Positions 1 through 9,549 of a DNA stretch of 64,000 nucleotides are shown here, in pieces. Where the stretch lies: contig NZ_BBLT01000008.1 in NCBI RefSeq assembly GCF_000775915.1, positions 228,412 to 292,411 on the forward strand. Direction: 5' to 3'. Source of the stretch: Sporocytophaga myxococcoides. GTDB taxonomy: Bacteria > Bacteroidota > Bacteroidia > Cytophagales > Cytophagaceae. Under the pieces are notes generated by a model. The model had not been told where the DNA came from, did no database searches, and saw only the letters and a program-made list of their open reading frames with translations. The first letter of the stretch is position 1. Every line of letters starts with the position of its first letter. A program made the position numbers and the translations under genes.

Positions 1-8
1 CATTCTAT

Positions 9-1871
9 TTAATTCTCAAGTTTTTTTAACTCATTTTTAAATCCACTGTTTAAAATCGGAAACCTACACCATGTTTTCGGGTCAACATTAAACTCATCGA
101 GGTGGAAACCAGGCGCTAATCTTTCTCTCTTCCATTGATTTCTTGACCACATCCTGAAAAATTTGTCCACATATGCTTTAAGTAATGTTGCCTCTGTTTT
201 ATTTTTTTTTGCCAAAATATTAAAAACTTCCAAAGGGGATTTTTTGTCTTTGATAGCAAGTTTTTCAATTACCGCCAATAACCAGTAAGGCATAAGGTCT
301 TTCTCGTCGGTCTGAGTTTTTTCCACTGGTCTTAATTCAGCGGTAGGTATCAGTGAATTTACAAAACGTAAGCCCGGTTGGTCCAGATTTTTTTCAGCCC
401 AGATCAACCATTGTTGGATGAAATGTTTGTCAACACCAGCTATTGGAGCAATACTACCCGAAGTATCTCCATCCATAGTTGCATATCCGACATCTCCTTC
501 ACTACGATTGGATGTAGTGATTAACAAAGCATTATTAATGTTAGCGAGCATCCATATTATCGGTGAGCGGCTTCTCGCCTGAATGTTCTGTAAGGTGATG
601 TCATGCTTTTCCCAGGTAAGAGGATGATCCAGCACTTGTTCGATTGTTTTGATGTATCCTGAAACCTGATCCTGTACATCCCAATGATAGAATCTCGCCC
701 CAATGGATTCTGCCAGTTTTTCAGCAGATTCAAATGTTTCTTTCCCGGAGTTCTTGGTAGACTGGTAGGCACAGGTAAGCACTTTTTCTGTAACTATTCT
801 GAATTGTTTTTCATATGGTTCAGACTCAATTCCGGGAATAGGAGAGAGGCCACCTTTATCTAAGAATTCTTTTACCCCAAGTTCTTTTATTCCTTTTTTG
901 ATCATTTCAGAGACCATTACTGCGCAGGCAGAGCTATCAGCGCCTCCACTGAGCGATAACACAAAACCTTTGCTATGGCTTTTTCGCATATAATCAAAAA
1001 GTCCGAGTGTAACAGCTTCCCAAAATTCGAAGTTTTTTTCTCTGTCATCCGGATGCAGCTGGGCTTCAGAAACTTTTCCTGTGGAAAAATCGATATCCGC
1101 ATGGACCAGGTTGAAGTTTTTAAAGGAAAGCCTATCATTGCGTTGTATGAGGTTACCATTTTTGGCAATCAGGACTTCTCCATCAAAAATCATTCTGCCG
1201 GCTTCATTGCCCAATAGGTTTGCATATAGATAAGTACAGTTGAATCTTTCTGAACTTCCAATAATCAGATTATATCTGAAATCTGATTTGGCAAAAGCAA
1301 AGTGACTTGCACTAGGATTCAGTATAAGGTCCACATTCATTCTGCAAAGTCTGGAAGCAGGTCTTACATTGTCTGGTCTCCAGGCATCTTCGCAAATTTC
1401 AAAACCTATTTTTATACCATCAACTTCATATAAAATGTCTCCGAAAGGATAGGCTTTTCCTTGTATACTAAAGTTTTCAATCTGAGAATGTATCCAAGGA
1501 GTAAACCACCTTGGTTCATAATGCACCCCATCGTTTGCTAAGAACTGTTTAGCTGAAATACCAAGAATTTTTTTGTTTTTAACAAGGCATGCACAATTAT
1601 AAACAAGGTTGTTGAATCTTATAGGAAGCCCAAAACTTACTGTTATGTTCGAAGTATGAGGTATAAGATCAATCAAGTGTTGAAGAGCTGTTTCTGGTAC
1701 CCATTCGCTTAAGAACCAATCTTCACAGCCATAACCAGTAAGGCAAAGCTCCGGCAGACAAAGGATGTCCACCTGATTATCTCTAGCTTCATTAATTGCA
1801 GCTATAATATTAGATATATTATTATCCCAATCCAGAGGAGTTTGGTTAAGTGCAGCACCGGCAATTCTCAT
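9..1871 (-). CDS. nadE: Glutamine-dependent NAD+ synthetase
   Basis: This cytoplasmic enzyme makes NAD+ from nicotinate adenine dinucleotide, ATP and glutamine, the last step of NAD biosynthesis. At 620 residues it is the two-domain glutamine-using form. The N-terminal nitrilase-type glutaminase (about 1-260) shows the Glu-Lys-Cys triad as E41 (LCLPELCLTG), K108 (ISAKQF) and C160 (GFEICEDAW). The C-terminal ATP pyrophosphatase domain carries the PP-loop SGGADS at 308-313. Both domains look intact and the length is normal, so it should use glutamine rather than free ammonia. The start is an ATG. It is monocistronic as far as the window shows; the next gene (rnc) ends more than 200 bp away. Confidence 0.96.
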   Translation of the reverse strand: MRIAGAALNQTPLDWDNNISNIIAAINEARDNQVDILCLPELCLTGYGCEDWFLSEWVPETALQHLIDLIPHTSNITVSFGLPIRFNNLVYNCACLVKNKKILGISAKQFLANDGVHYEPRWFTPWIHSQIENFSIQGKAYPFGDILYEVDGIKIGFEICEDAWRPDNVRPASRLCRMNVDLILNPSASHFAFAKSDFRYNLIIGSSERFNCTYLYANLLGNEAGRMIFDGEVLIAKNGNLIQRNDRLSFKNFNLVHADIDFSTGKVSEAQLHPDDREKNFEFWEAVTLGLFDYMRKSHSKGFVLSLSGGADSSACAVMVSEMIKKGIKELGVKEFLDKGGLSPIPGIESEPYEKQFRIVTEKVLTCAYQSTKNSGKETFESAEKLAESIGARFYHWDVQDQVSGYIKTIEQVLDHPLTWEKHDITLQNIQARSRSPIIWMLANINNALLITTSNRSEGDVGYATMDGDTSGSIAPIAGVDKHFIQQWLIWAEKNLDQPGLRFVNSLIPTAELRPVEKTQTDEKDLMPYWLLAVIEKLAIKDKKSPLEVFNILAKKNKTEATLLKAYVDKFFRMWSRNQWKRERLAPGFHLDEFNVDPKTWCRFPILNSGFKNELKKLEN

Positions 1872-2090
1872 ATACTGATAGTTTTATACATTTAATCAAA
1901 CCAGAAAAGATTCGATAAGGTCAAATGTAAAGTTTTATGATTTAATAAATTTAAGAAAATGTGACTTTTCAAATAAAAATGGAAACAGAGCCTTGGCTTT
2001 TAAAAGACTGAAAACTTCGATAATCTTATTTTTAAAAGTAAAAAAGATTATGGTTCTAAAGTAGGAGGTGAAGTTGAATATAGGGGAGAA

Positions 2091-2831
2091 CTATTTTATT
2101 TCTCTGATCTGACAAGCTTTCTCAGCTGCGGCCTGTTCAGCTTTTTTCTTACTAAATCCTGTTCCTGTACTTACAGGTTCATCTTCAATAAGGACCTGGG
2201 CAGTAAATTCCTTATGATGAATACTTCCGACTTCTTTGATAATTACAAACTTAATGTCTTTAGATTCCTTTTGTGCCCATTCAATTAAGACACTTTTGAA
2301 ATTAAGGTTGTTTTCTATTATTTCATTCAGGTCGAAATGTGGCTGTAAAAGTCTGGTGAGAATAAATTTTCTACAGGATTTAAAGCCTTTGTCAAGATAT
2401 ACTGCTCCTACCAATGCTTCCAGGGCATCGCCATATAGCGACTTATGAGTGTTTCCACCTCTTCCCGGATTAAATTCTACAATTTTATTGAGTCCAATTT
2501 TTTTTCCAAGTTTATTCAGTGATTCACGATTTACGATTCTTGATCTGATTTCAGTCAGGAATCCCTCATCTTTATAAGGGAACTTTTTAAATAGAAATTC
2601 TGCTATTACTGCGCCAAGAATCGCATCGCCAAGGTATTCAAGTCTTTCATTTGAGCTACGGACACCAAGCTTGTCCTCTTTTGCAGCAGAGGTATGACAT
2701 ACAGCAAGTTTATAAAGGTTAAGATTGATGGGCGTTTGTCCTGTTATATTTGCTATTGATTTAGCAAATGTCTTTTCCTTTGCCAGCTGTTTGTTAAACA
2801 GATGCGAAATTCTCCTTAAGTAGGAAATCAA
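2091..2831 (-). CDS. rnc: Ribonuclease III
   Basis: Double-stranded-RNA endonuclease for rRNA and mRNA processing. The N-terminal catalytic domain has the signature NERLEYLGDAIL at 61-72. Acidic residues E62, E65 and D69, with D135 and E138 in YGDALEALVGAVYL, match the family's metal ligands. A C-terminal dsRNA-binding domain spans about 175-243. The 246 residues are normal length. The annotated start is a TTG because no ATG lies before the conserved region, so the exact N-terminus is uncertain. It is third in an acpP-fabF-rnc series, but a terminator-like hairpin separates it from fabF. In type II CRISPR systems RNase III cuts the crRNA:tracrRNA duplex, so this may be the host factor for the Cas9 locus at the other end of the window (inference). 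Confidence 0.95.
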   Translation of the reverse strand: MISYLRRISHLFNKQLAKEKTFAKSIANITGQTPINLNLYKLAVCHTSAAKEDKLGVRSSNERLEYLGDAILGAVIAEFLFKKFPYKDEGFLTEIRSRIVNRESLNKLGKKIGLNKIVEFNPGRGGNTHKSLYGDALEALVGAVYLDKGFKSCRKFILTRLLQPHFDLNEIIENNLNFKSVLIEWAQKESKDIKFVIIKEVGSIHHKEFTAQVLIEDEPVSTGTGFSKKKAEQAAAEKACQIREIK

Positions 2832-2913
2832 AATTTAATAAGTTTTAATATAATAATTAAAAGAATCTGAATCGAATAAATTAAGTTCAGCTTTGAAAGC
2901 TAAAAATAAAAAA

Positions 2914-2946
2914 AAGGTGTTAAATCTTCCAAAGAGTTAACACCTT
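2914..2946 (-). terminator. Intrinsic terminator after fabF
   Basis: Ten-base perfect inverted repeat AAGGTGTTAA (2914-2923) / TTAACACCTT (2937-2946). On the minus strand it is followed by a run of eight T. It lies 25 bp after the fabF stop and before rnc, so rnc is either read through at reduced level or has its own promoter. Confidence 0.8.
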
Positions 2947-2970
2947 ATAATGTTTAAAGTTATTAATTTT

Positions 2971-4218
2971 TTAAATTTTACGCAGAATAATAGAGCAGTT
3001 ATGCCCACCAAATCCGAAAGTATTGCTCAATGCTACATTTATGGTTTTAGCCTGTGCTTTGTTGAATGTCAGATTTAGTCTGGAATCAACCCTTTCATCA
3101 TCAGTAAAATGGTTGATAGTAGGAGGAACTGTCTGGTGTTTGATAGCAAGAATACAAGCAATAGCCTCGATAGCTCCGGCAGCACCAAGTAAGTGGCCAG
3201 TCATGGATTTGGTAGAACTGATGCTAAGCTTATATGCATGTTCACCAAATACTTTTTGTATCGCCGTAAGTTCGCTGATGTCACCAAGTGGAGTTGAAGT
3301 ACCATGAACATTGATATAATCAACATCCTCAGGTTTCAGGTTTGCATCTGCAAGTGCATTATTCATAACGCTTATTTGTCCTAATCCTTCCGGATGTGGA
3401 GCAGTTAAGTGGTATGCATCAGCAGACATACCGCCACCGATTATTTCAGCATAGATTTTAGCGCCTCTTGCTTTTGCATGTTCGTATTCCTCTATTATAA
3501 GAGCTCCTGCGCCTTCACCCAGAACAAATCCATCTCTGTCTTTGTCGAAAGGCCTTGAAGCAGTAGAGGGATCATCATTTCTTTCAGAAAGCGCTTTCAT
3601 GGCATTGAAACCACCGATTCCGGCTTCTGTAACAGCTGCTTCTGACCCTCCGGTTACCATTATGTCAGCCATTCCTAATCTTATATAGTTAAAGGCATCA
3701 ACAATAGCATTGGTAGAAGAAGCGCAGGCAGAGACTGTAACGAAATTGGGACCTCTGAAGCCAAACTTCATGGAAATATGACCGGCACTAATATCGGCGA
3801 TCATTTTAGGAATAAAGAAAGGGTTGAATCTTGGAGTTCCATCTCCAAGTGCAAATCCGGAAACTTCATCCTGGAAAGTGCGGAGACCGCCTATTCCTGA
3901 ACCCCAGATAACTCCAGCTCTATCTTTGTTTATATTATTAAGATCAAGATTTGAATCTTTGATAGCTTCATCAGATGCCACTATAGCATATTGAGTAAAA
4001 GGGTCCATTCTTTTGACCTCTTTTTTATCAATAAAATTTTCTACATTGAAGTTTTTAACTTCGCAGGCGAATCTGGTTTTTGATTTTTCAGCGTTGTAGC
4101 GGGTGATAGGAGCAGCACCACTTACTCCAGTGGACAATGATTTCCAGTAATCTTCAACATTGTTTCCTATTGGGGTAAGTGCGCCTAATCCTGTTACAAC
4201 AACTCTTTTTAAATTCAT
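2971..4218 (-). CDS. fabF: Beta-ketoacyl-ACP synthase II
   Basis: Condensing enzyme of type II fatty acid elongation; it joins malonyl-ACP to acyl-ACP in the cytoplasm. The thiolase-fold protein has 415 residues, the normal FabF size. The Cys-His-His triad is visible as C165 (TVSACASST), H305 (INVHGTSTPLGD) and H342 (KSMTGHLLGAAGA). The ATG start lies 30 bp downstream of the acpP stop on the same strand, so the two are almost certainly one transcription unit, and the neighbour supplies the carrier protein. Nothing unusual is seen in the sequence. Confidence 0.97.
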   Translation of the reverse strand: MNLKRVVVTGLGALTPIGNNVEDYWKSLSTGVSGAAPITRYNAEKSKTRFACEVKNFNVENFIDKKEVKRMDPFTQYAIVASDEAIKDSNLDLNNINKDRAGVIWGSGIGGLRTFQDEVSGFALGDGTPRFNPFFIPKMIADISAGHISMKFGFRGPNFVTVSACASSTNAIVDAFNYIRLGMADIMVTGGSEAAVTEAGIGGFNAMKALSERNDDPSTASRPFDKDRDGFVLGEGAGALIIEEYEHAKARGAKIYAEIIGGGMSADAYHLTAPHPEGLGQISVMNNALADANLKPEDVDYINVHGTSTPLGDISELTAIQKVFGEHAYKLSISSTKSMTGHLLGAAGAIEAIACILAIKHQTVPPTINHFTDDERVDSRLNLTFNKAQAKTINVALSNTFGFGGHNCSIILRKI

Positions 4219-4248
4219 AAAAGAATTTTGAGAGGGAATCTAAAGAAA

Positions 4249-4488
4249 TTATTGTTTAACGTTTTGCTCCAAATAAGCAACAGCTTGACCAACAGTTGAA
4301 ATGTTTTCAGCTTGCTCATCAGGAATTGATATGTTAAATTCTTTTTCGAATTCCATGATTAATTCTACTGTATCTAAGGAGTCAGCTCCTAAGTCGTTTG
4401 TGAAGCTAGCTTCAGGAGTAACCTCAGATTCTTCCACTCCTAGTTTGTCAATAATGATACTCTTAACTTTTTGTGCTATTTCTGACAT
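4249..4488 (-). CDS. acpP: Acyl carrier protein
   Basis: Small acidic carrier for fatty acid synthesis. The serine that receives 4'-phosphopantetheine is S37 in the motif GADSLD, in the usual helix II context. I chose the ATG at 4488, giving 79 residues beginning MSEIAQKVK. An upstream in-frame start would add 11 residues not expected in the family. It heads the acpP-fabF series, with a promoter-like sequence about 30 bp upstream. Length, charge and motif make the identification firm. Confidence 0.97.
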   Translation of the reverse strand: MSEIAQKVKSIIIDKLGVEESEVTPEASFTNDLGADSLDTVELIMEFEKEFNISIPDEQAENISTVGQAVAYLEQNVKQ

Positions 4489-4518
4489 TGTTTTAAATGA
4501 GTTTAGTAAAACACGGTG

Positions 4519-4550
4519 CAAAGAAATACATTAAAAACTATATTGTCAAA
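4519..4550 (-). promoter_or_regulatory. Predicted promoter of acpP-fabF
   Basis: Read on the minus strand: TTTG (4547-4550), a 20-bp spacer, then TTTCTTTG (4519-4526). This matches the Bacteroidetes primary-sigma pattern TTTG / TAnnTTTG with one mismatch in the -7 box, and it lies 31 bp before the acpP ATG. Confidence 0.5.
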
Positions 4551-4649
4551 CAAAATTTTTTATTCTTCATCAAAAACATAATAAATTTTCCACATGCAAC
4601 TTTTTAATTATATATTTACGTCCCTTAAAATAGGCCTATAGGGCAAATA

Positions 4650-5081
4650 ATGATGAAAACTACAAAGCTAGTAGTCGATTATGAGTATGATTTTGAGTTT
4701 TTTGCTATAATTTCTTCAGTAAAAGCTCATAAGTTAGCATGGTCTATAAATAAGGTATTAAGTATCAATCTTTGTAAACAGGAAGATATAAAACTTGACT
4801 TTATTAAAGATTGGAAACTGGTAATCACTAATTATATTTACGAGAAAGAATACAGTGTTTTCAGATTATTGAAAAATAGATCCTGCGAATCGGAGAATCT
4901 TCCCAAGCCCTTCCTGGTCCCCGAGCTTAAAGAATATGACTATTTTATTCACATGTCCGGAGAAGTTATGCTGTTCGAAACAGCCGAACTGTTTGAGAAA
5001 CTTAAAGAATTGCAAATAGTACAATACGTAAAAAAAATTGAAGTAAATAAATTAAAGTCTAAAGAAAACTTAATTTTTTGA
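4650..5081 (+). CDS. IPExxxVDY family protein
   Basis: A 143-residue protein of a Bacteroidetes-specific family named after a conserved IPExxxVDY motif; here the motif reads VPELKEYDY. No biochemical role is known to me. What can be seen is a small soluble protein with no signal peptide or membrane segment. It is transcribed divergently from acpP-fabF-rnc and directly precedes pyruvate kinase, whose ATG begins two bases after this stop codon. The two are therefore very likely translationally coupled. The same neighbourhood is typical of Bacteroidetes, which supports the family call more than the single motif does. Confidence 0.8.
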   Translation: MMKTTKLVVDYEYDFEFFAIISSVKAHKLAWSINKVLSINLCKQEDIKLDFIKDWKLVITNYIYEKEYSVFRLLKNRSCESENLPKPFLVPELKEYDYFIHMSGEVMLFETAELFEKLKELQIVQYVKKIEVNKLKSKENLIF

Positions 5082-5083
5082 AA

Positions 5084-6505
5084 ATGGAGCAGATTAACAA
5101 AAAGACAAAAATTATTGCAACAGTCGGACCAGCTTGTAACACGAAAGAGAAATTATGGGAGCTGGTGAAGGCCGGTGCAAATATTTTCAGATTAAACTTT
5201 TCACACGGAAGCCATGAGGCACACCTCCAGGTGATCCAATACATCAGAGAATTAAATAAAGAGCACAATGCTAATATTGCAATTCTTCAAGACTTACAAG
5301 GACCAAAAATCAGAACCAACGAAGTTGAAAATAATGGTGTTGAATTAAGAGAAGGGGCACAAATAATAATAACTAAAGAGTATTGCATGGGTACAAAAGA
5401 GAAGATAAGTACCTCTTATCAGTCTCTTACTTCTGACGTGAAGCCAGGTGATGCTATTCTTATTGATGATGGTAAAATCGAATTAAAAGTACTTTCTGCT
5501 AAAAACGGAGAAGTTACTGCTGAAATCATTTACGGCGGGATATTGAAATCTAAAAAAGGTATCAACCTTCCAAATACAAATGTGTCCGAGCCTTCTTTAA
5601 CTGAAAAAGACAGAAAAGATCTTATATTCGGAATAGAGCAAGGTCTTGACTGGATCGCTTTGTCCTTCGTAAGAAGGGCTGAGGATATGAAGGAACTTAA
5701 AGAAATCATCAAAAAATCAGGTAAGGATATTAAGGTTGTTGCAAAGATCGAGAAGCCTGAGGCAATTGCAAATATTGATGAAATTATCGCTGAGACTGAC
5801 GCTATTATGGTTGCCAGAGGTGACCTGGGAGTTGAGGTGTTGATGGAAGATGTTCCGATGATGCAGAAAATGATCGTGAAAAAATGTGGCATCGCCGGAA
5901 AACCGGTTATTATCGCTACTCAAATGATGGAAAGCATGATCACGAATCCTCGTCCTACCAGAGCTGAGACTAATGACGTTGCTAATGCGATCATTGATGG
6001 TGCTGATACAGTGATGTTGAGTGCTGAAACTGCAAGCGGAGAGTATCCAGTACTTACTGTTCAGAGCATGGCAAGAATATGCGCTTCTGTAGAAAGACAA
6101 GCTGAATCTATATACAATAAGCACACAAATAAAGAAGATTCTTCTTTCAGCGACAGTGTTATTGCGACTGCCTGTACACTTGCTGATCATGTAAATGCAA
6201 AAGCCATCATTGGTTTATCTCAGTCTGGTTATTCCGCATTCAGAATCGCGAGCCACAGACCAAAAGCAGATATCATTATCGTAACTTCTGACAAAGCAAT
6301 GCTTAATAAACTGAGCCTTGTTTGGGGGGTAAAAGCTGTTTATTATGATAAGTTCACTACTACTGATGAAACAATTCAGGGTGTCAGAGATCTTCTAGTA
6401 AGAGAAGGTCTTTTGAAAAAAGGTGATACTTATGTAACTACGGCAAGCATGCCTTTCACTTATACGCAAAGAGCAAATACTCTAAAATTAGGTGTAGTTG
6501 AATAA
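5084..6505 (+). CDS. pyk: Pyruvate kinase
   Basis: Glycolytic enzyme converting phosphoenolpyruvate and ADP to pyruvate and ATP. The N-terminus (KIIATVGPAC, then FRLNFSHG) and the active-site stretch VVAKIEKPEA are diagnostic. With the start used here, the catalytic lysine is K221 and the metal ligands are E223 and D247 (ARGDLGVEV). The protein has 473 residues and ends soon after the C-terminal regulatory-type domain, without the extra PEP-utiliser domain seen in some bacteria. I prefer the ATG at 5084 to a TTG two codons upstream, which would overlap the preceding gene. A strong terminator follows. Confidence 0.96.
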   Translation: MEQINKKTKIIATVGPACNTKEKLWELVKAGANIFRLNFSHGSHEAHLQVIQYIRELNKEHNANIAILQDLQGPKIRTNEVENNGVELREGAQIIITKEYCMGTKEKISTSYQSLTSDVKPGDAILIDDGKIELKVLSAKNGEVTAEIIYGGILKSKKGINLPNTNVSEPSLTEKDRKDLIFGIEQGLDWIALSFVRRAEDMKELKEIIKKSGKDIKVVAKIEKPEAIANIDEIIAETDAIMVARGDLGVEVLMEDVPMMQKMIVKKCGIAGKPVIIATQMMESMITNPRPTRAETNDVANAIIDGADTVMLSAETASGEYPVLTVQSMARICASVERQAESIYNKHTNKEDSSFSDSVIATACTLADHVNAKAIIGLSQSGYSAFRIASHRPKADIIIVTSDKAMLNKLSLVWGVKAVYYDKFTTTDETIQGVRDLLVREGLLKKGDTYVTTASMPFTYTQRANTLKLGVVE

Positions 6506-6530
6506 CATTTATCTATAAATATTTATTATA

Positions 6531-6560
6531 AAGGGACTGTTTTTATTTTTACAGTCCCTT
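6531..6560 (+). terminator. Intrinsic terminator of pyk
   Basis: Perfect 10-bp stem AAGGGACTGT (6531-6540) / ACAGTCCCTT (6551-6560) with a T-rich loop, followed by TTTATTTTTA. It lies 26 bp after the pyk stop. Confidence 0.88.
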
Positions 6561-6577
6561 TTTATTTTTAAGCATAT

Positions 6578-7624
6578 ATGGAATTAAACATAGACTTATT
6601 AACTAAAATCTGCGAGCTCCCAGGGGCTCCGGGCTACGAGCAAAAGATTCGGGCCTTTGTTATCGAACAGATAAAACCTCTTGTTGATGAATTCAGAATA
6701 GATAACCTGGGGAATGTTATTGCTTTGAAGAAAGGATTGACCGGAGCTAAAAAAGTGATGGCTGCTGCTCATATGGATGAAATTGGCTTCATTGTTACCT
6801 ATATCAATGAGCAGGGGTTTATATTTTTTCACCCTCTAGGAGGGTTTGACCCCAAGACACTCACCGCTCAAAGGGTGATTGTTCACGGTATTAAAGATAT
6901 TATCGGTGTAATGGGAAGTAAACCCGTACATGTGATGTCTGCTGAAGAAAAAGTAAAACCTGCAAAAATCGAAGATTTTTTCATTGATACAGGCATGACT
7001 AAAGAGGAGGTAGAAAAATATGTATCCATTGGAAATCCGATTACAAGAGAAAGAAATCTTATCGAAATGGGGAATAACATCAACTGTAAATCTTTAGATA
7101 ACAGAATCAGTGTATTTATTCTTATTGAAGCATTGAAGCAAATTCAAAATCTTCCGTATGATTTTTATGCAGTATTTACAGTTCAGGAAGAAGTTGGTTT
7201 AAGGGGAGCAACCACTGCTGCTCATCAGATAAATCCTGATTTTGGAATTGCCATTGATACTACTATTGCTTATGATGTCCCGGGAGCAAGACCTCAGGAA
7301 AAAATTACGGAACTAGGGAAAGGAACTGCAATAAAAATTATGGATTCTTCTGCCATTGCTGATTACAGAATGGTGAACTATTTAAAGCAGACAGCTTCAA
7401 GTCATTCAATACAATGGCAGCCGGAAATTCTTACTGCTGGTGGTACTGATACTGCTCCACTTCAAAAGGGCGGGAAAATGGGAGCCATAGCCGGGGCTAT
7501 TTCAATTCCAACAAGACATATACATCAGGTGATTGAAATGGTCAATAAAGACGATGTGAAGCATTCAATTAACTTATTATCAAGAGCCGTAGAAGGCCTT
7601 GATAAATTTGATTGGAATTTTTAA
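6578..7624 (+). CDS. M42 family metallopeptidase (glutamyl aminopeptidase/endoglucanase-like)
   Basis: Cytosolic zinc/cobalt aminopeptidase of the M42 (TET peptidase/FrvX) family, which trims peptides from the N-terminus. Expected ligands and catalytic residues are present: H65 (AAHMDEIG), D174 (KSLDNRI), the E204-E205 pair (TVQEEVGLRG), D227 (IAIDTT) and histidines near 314-316 (PTRHIHQ). The 348 residues match the family. Members were once called endoglucanases (CelM), but the motifs indicate a peptidase. The ATG start is 17 bp past the pyk terminator. The gene converges with the next one across a large inverted repeat. Confidence 0.92.
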   Translation: MELNIDLLTKICELPGAPGYEQKIRAFVIEQIKPLVDEFRIDNLGNVIALKKGLTGAKKVMAAAHMDEIGFIVTYINEQGFIFFHPLGGFDPKTLTAQRVIVHGIKDIIGVMGSKPVHVMSAEEKVKPAKIEDFFIDTGMTKEEVEKYVSIGNPITRERNLIEMGNNINCKSLDNRISVFILIEALKQIQNLPYDFYAVFTVQEEVGLRGATTAAHQINPDFGIAIDTTIAYDVPGARPQEKITELGKGTAIKIMDSSAIADYRMVNYLKQTASSHSIQWQPEILTAGGTDTAPLQKGGKMGAIAGAISIPTRHIHQVIEMVNKDDVKHSINLLSRAVEGLDKFDWNF

Positions 7625-7628
7625 GAGC

Positions 7629-7745
7629 AGAAAGCGAAAAGCTTAAAGCAGAAAGCGAAAAGCTTAAAGTATAAAGTAAAAAGTTGAAATACAACTATAA
7701 CTTATCATCTTTAAACTTTAAGCTTTGTGCTTTAAGCTTTACGCT
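7629..7745. repeat. AAAGCTTAAAGC-type intergenic repeat forming a large hairpin
   Basis: The left arm (about 7629-7670) consists of repeated AAAGC-containing units, and the right arm (about 7714-7745) is their near-perfect reverse complement (CTTTAAGCTTTGTGCTTT and so on). The element sits between two convergent genes, so it could work as a two-way terminator. Four further copies of the unit occur at 30013, 30777, 37172 and 53622. Confidence 0.8.
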
Positions 7746-7746
7746 T

Positions 7747-8739
7747 TTATATCAGTATCTCTTTACCTATTGGCTCTATCAATAAATGCTCTGGACTTCC
7801 CTGTTTCTGGAAAAACTTTCTAATTTCTCTTTCAGGCTCACCCATTGGTTCATCAGATAAATCAAAAGTTCCATAATGCATGGGTATAAAATATTTTGCG
7901 TGAAGCTCCTGATAAGCTTTATAGGCTTCTTCAGGGTTTACATGGAAGAGATTCATAAGAAATGAGGGTTTGTAGGCTCCTATAGGCATGAGGCAATAAT
8001 CTATATGAGGTACGGTTTTCTGAATTTCTTTAAAATGTTTTCCATAGGCCGTATCTCCTGCAAAATATATTGATTTGTTTTTCCCTTTTATATAAAAGCT
8101 TCCCCATAAAACTTTATTGAAATCATTAAGCCCTCTACGATGCCAGTGTTTGGCAGGAAGGAAGATAAAATCTACACGATCGGATTTGAATTGCTGGTAC
8201 CATCCGGCTTCTTGTATCTCTCCTTTATAATTAATTTCATTAAAAAGTGTCGAAATATTTAATGGGCCTAAGATTTTTACAGAAGGATTATTGGCCAGTA
8301 CAACTTTAAGTGACGGTACATCAAAATGATCCCTATGTCCATGTGAAAGTAATAAATATTCAATATTGATTAAATTTTCAGATGCCAGAGGGAGTTCGGT
8401 TTTCCTTTTGATGAAAGGCAGATCAAAAAATACAGGATCGGTAAGAATCTTTACATTGTCAATCTGAATATAAAAAGTGGAGTGTCCCAACCAGACAATC
8501 ATATTCTGATCACTATTTATAAAGTTATAATTCGGGATAGTCGCAACTTTATAATTTTCTTTTTTCTTTTCGGCTCTTTGAGGGTTTTTGCTAAACTTCC
8601 ACTTTAGTACTTTTAAAAATGAATTTTCTTCCTTGGTATTGGAATTTGTGAATTCCCCATCAATTAAAAGATTGCCTGGGTAACCAACTTTGAGAGTATG
8701 CAAAGAAGGATTATTAACATATATTGTTTCGCTCACCAC
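7747..8739 (-). CDS. Metallo-beta-lactamase fold hydrolase (UlaG/NAPE-PLD-like)
   Basis: A 330-residue metal-dependent hydrolase. The metal-binding motif is SHGHRDH (H133, H135, D137, H138), preceded by WLGHSTFYI and followed by further ligands in PAKHWHRRG, YFAGDTAYG and PMHYGTF. This arrangement is that of the UlaG/N-acylphosphatidylethanolamine phospholipase D-like branch. Substrate cannot be assigned from sequence: it may be a phospholipid or another phosphodiester. The 60-80 residues before the core are poorly conserved and the start is a GTG, so the N-terminus is uncertain. No signal peptide is evident. It converges with the aminopeptidase gene. Confidence 0.85.
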   Translation of the reverse strand: MVSETIYVNNPSLHTLKVGYPGNLLIDGEFTNSNTKEENSFLKVLKWKFSKNPQRAEKKKENYKVATIPNYNFINSDQNMIVWLGHSTFYIQIDNVKILTDPVFFDLPFIKRKTELPLASENLINIEYLLLSHGHRDHFDVPSLKVVLANNPSVKILGPLNISTLFNEINYKGEIQEAGWYQQFKSDRVDFIFLPAKHWHRRGLNDFNKVLWGSFYIKGKNKSIYFAGDTAYGKHFKEIQKTVPHIDYCLMPIGAYKPSFLMNLFHVNPEEAYKAYQELHAKYFIPMHYGTFDLSDEPMGEPEREIRKFFQKQGSPEHLLIEPIGKEILI

Positions 8740-8814
8740 GTTGTTAGTAAAAATTTTAAACCTGATATTTAAAAGAAGTAAATACCAGGTTTATAGTTTA
8801 TCTAAATTGTTTAA

Positions 8815-9549
8815 TTAATAAAAAGCATTGGGTGAAAAGGGAGATGGAAATTGTTCCATAATACCATTTATCTGACCCGGTAATAGATTTTCAAACATTA
8901 CAGGATTATTTAAAGATTCACTGCTGTAACCTCTCCAAATTAATTGGTTTGTTTTACGGTCTATTACATCAATAACAAGGGTACCTTCTTTATATTGAAT
9001 TTTTTCACTAATGTTTCCCAATACCTGAGGCCTGTATATTCCTGCTCCATAGTAAATACCATCTGGAGTGGTATTGTAAATGTTCACTCCTCCAAAATAA
9101 GTTGTGTATGGGTATATATTGTAATCATTCGTTAGATAATTATACATGGTATAAGGTTGTTCGAAATAATTGTAAAACCTAGGAACTGCAAGGTTTGGCT
9201 GATTTATAACCAATGGCGTATTGGTATATCTCTCTCTGTTTTCCATTACTATAGAATATGTAAATAGCAGGTCCGGATTCAGAGAATCAAGATGTAAACC
9301 TTTATCAAACAAATCACTGCTTACCATCCTTTTTATTTTCAATTCAATTAATTCATTATTATATAAGTTCATTACATCATTCAACTGATCCCCTTGCTGT
9401 TCAGGAAGTTGTTTAGGCAACCATGCAAATGTCCTGAACTTGGTAAAATCTATGTCAGGATTATAACTTGTATGTGCATTACTTCCTGGCTGACATCCAT
9501 AAAGCAGAGTAAGTACCACACCGATAACTAACCACACTAATCTTTTCAT
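8815..9549 (-). CDS. DUF4136 lipoprotein
   Basis: Predicted lipoprotein of the DUF4136 family. A short signal sequence ends in the lipobox LLYGC with the lipidated cysteine near residue 19. The motif DFTKFRTFAWLPK that follows and the late segment EGTLVIDVIDRKTNQLIWRG are characteristic of the family. A Tyr/Asn-rich stretch (about 110-170) is probably a flexible surface segment. The ATG at 9549 is preceded 9 nt upstream by AGGAGG, an unusually strong ribosome-binding site for this phylum. Function is unknown. It is transcribed divergently from the next gene. Confidence 0.8.
   Translation of the reverse strand: MKRLVWLVIGVVLTLLYGCQPGSNAHTSYNPDIDFTKFRTFAWLPKQLPEQQGDQLNDVMNLYNNELIELKIKRMVSSDLFDKGLHLDSLNPDLLFTYSIVMENRERYTNTPLVINQPNLAVPRFYNYFEQPYTMYNYLTNDYNIYPYTTYFGGVNIYNTTPDGIYYGAGIYRPQVLGNISEKIQYKEGTLVIDVIDRKTNQLIWRGYSSESLNNPVMFENLLPGQINGIMEQFPSPFSPNAFY

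Noticed and set aside
5530..6190. Long minus-strand open frames opposite pyruvate kinase
   Set aside because: Fully inside a well-conserved gene; Ser/Ile-rich composition typical of antisense reading of a coding strand.
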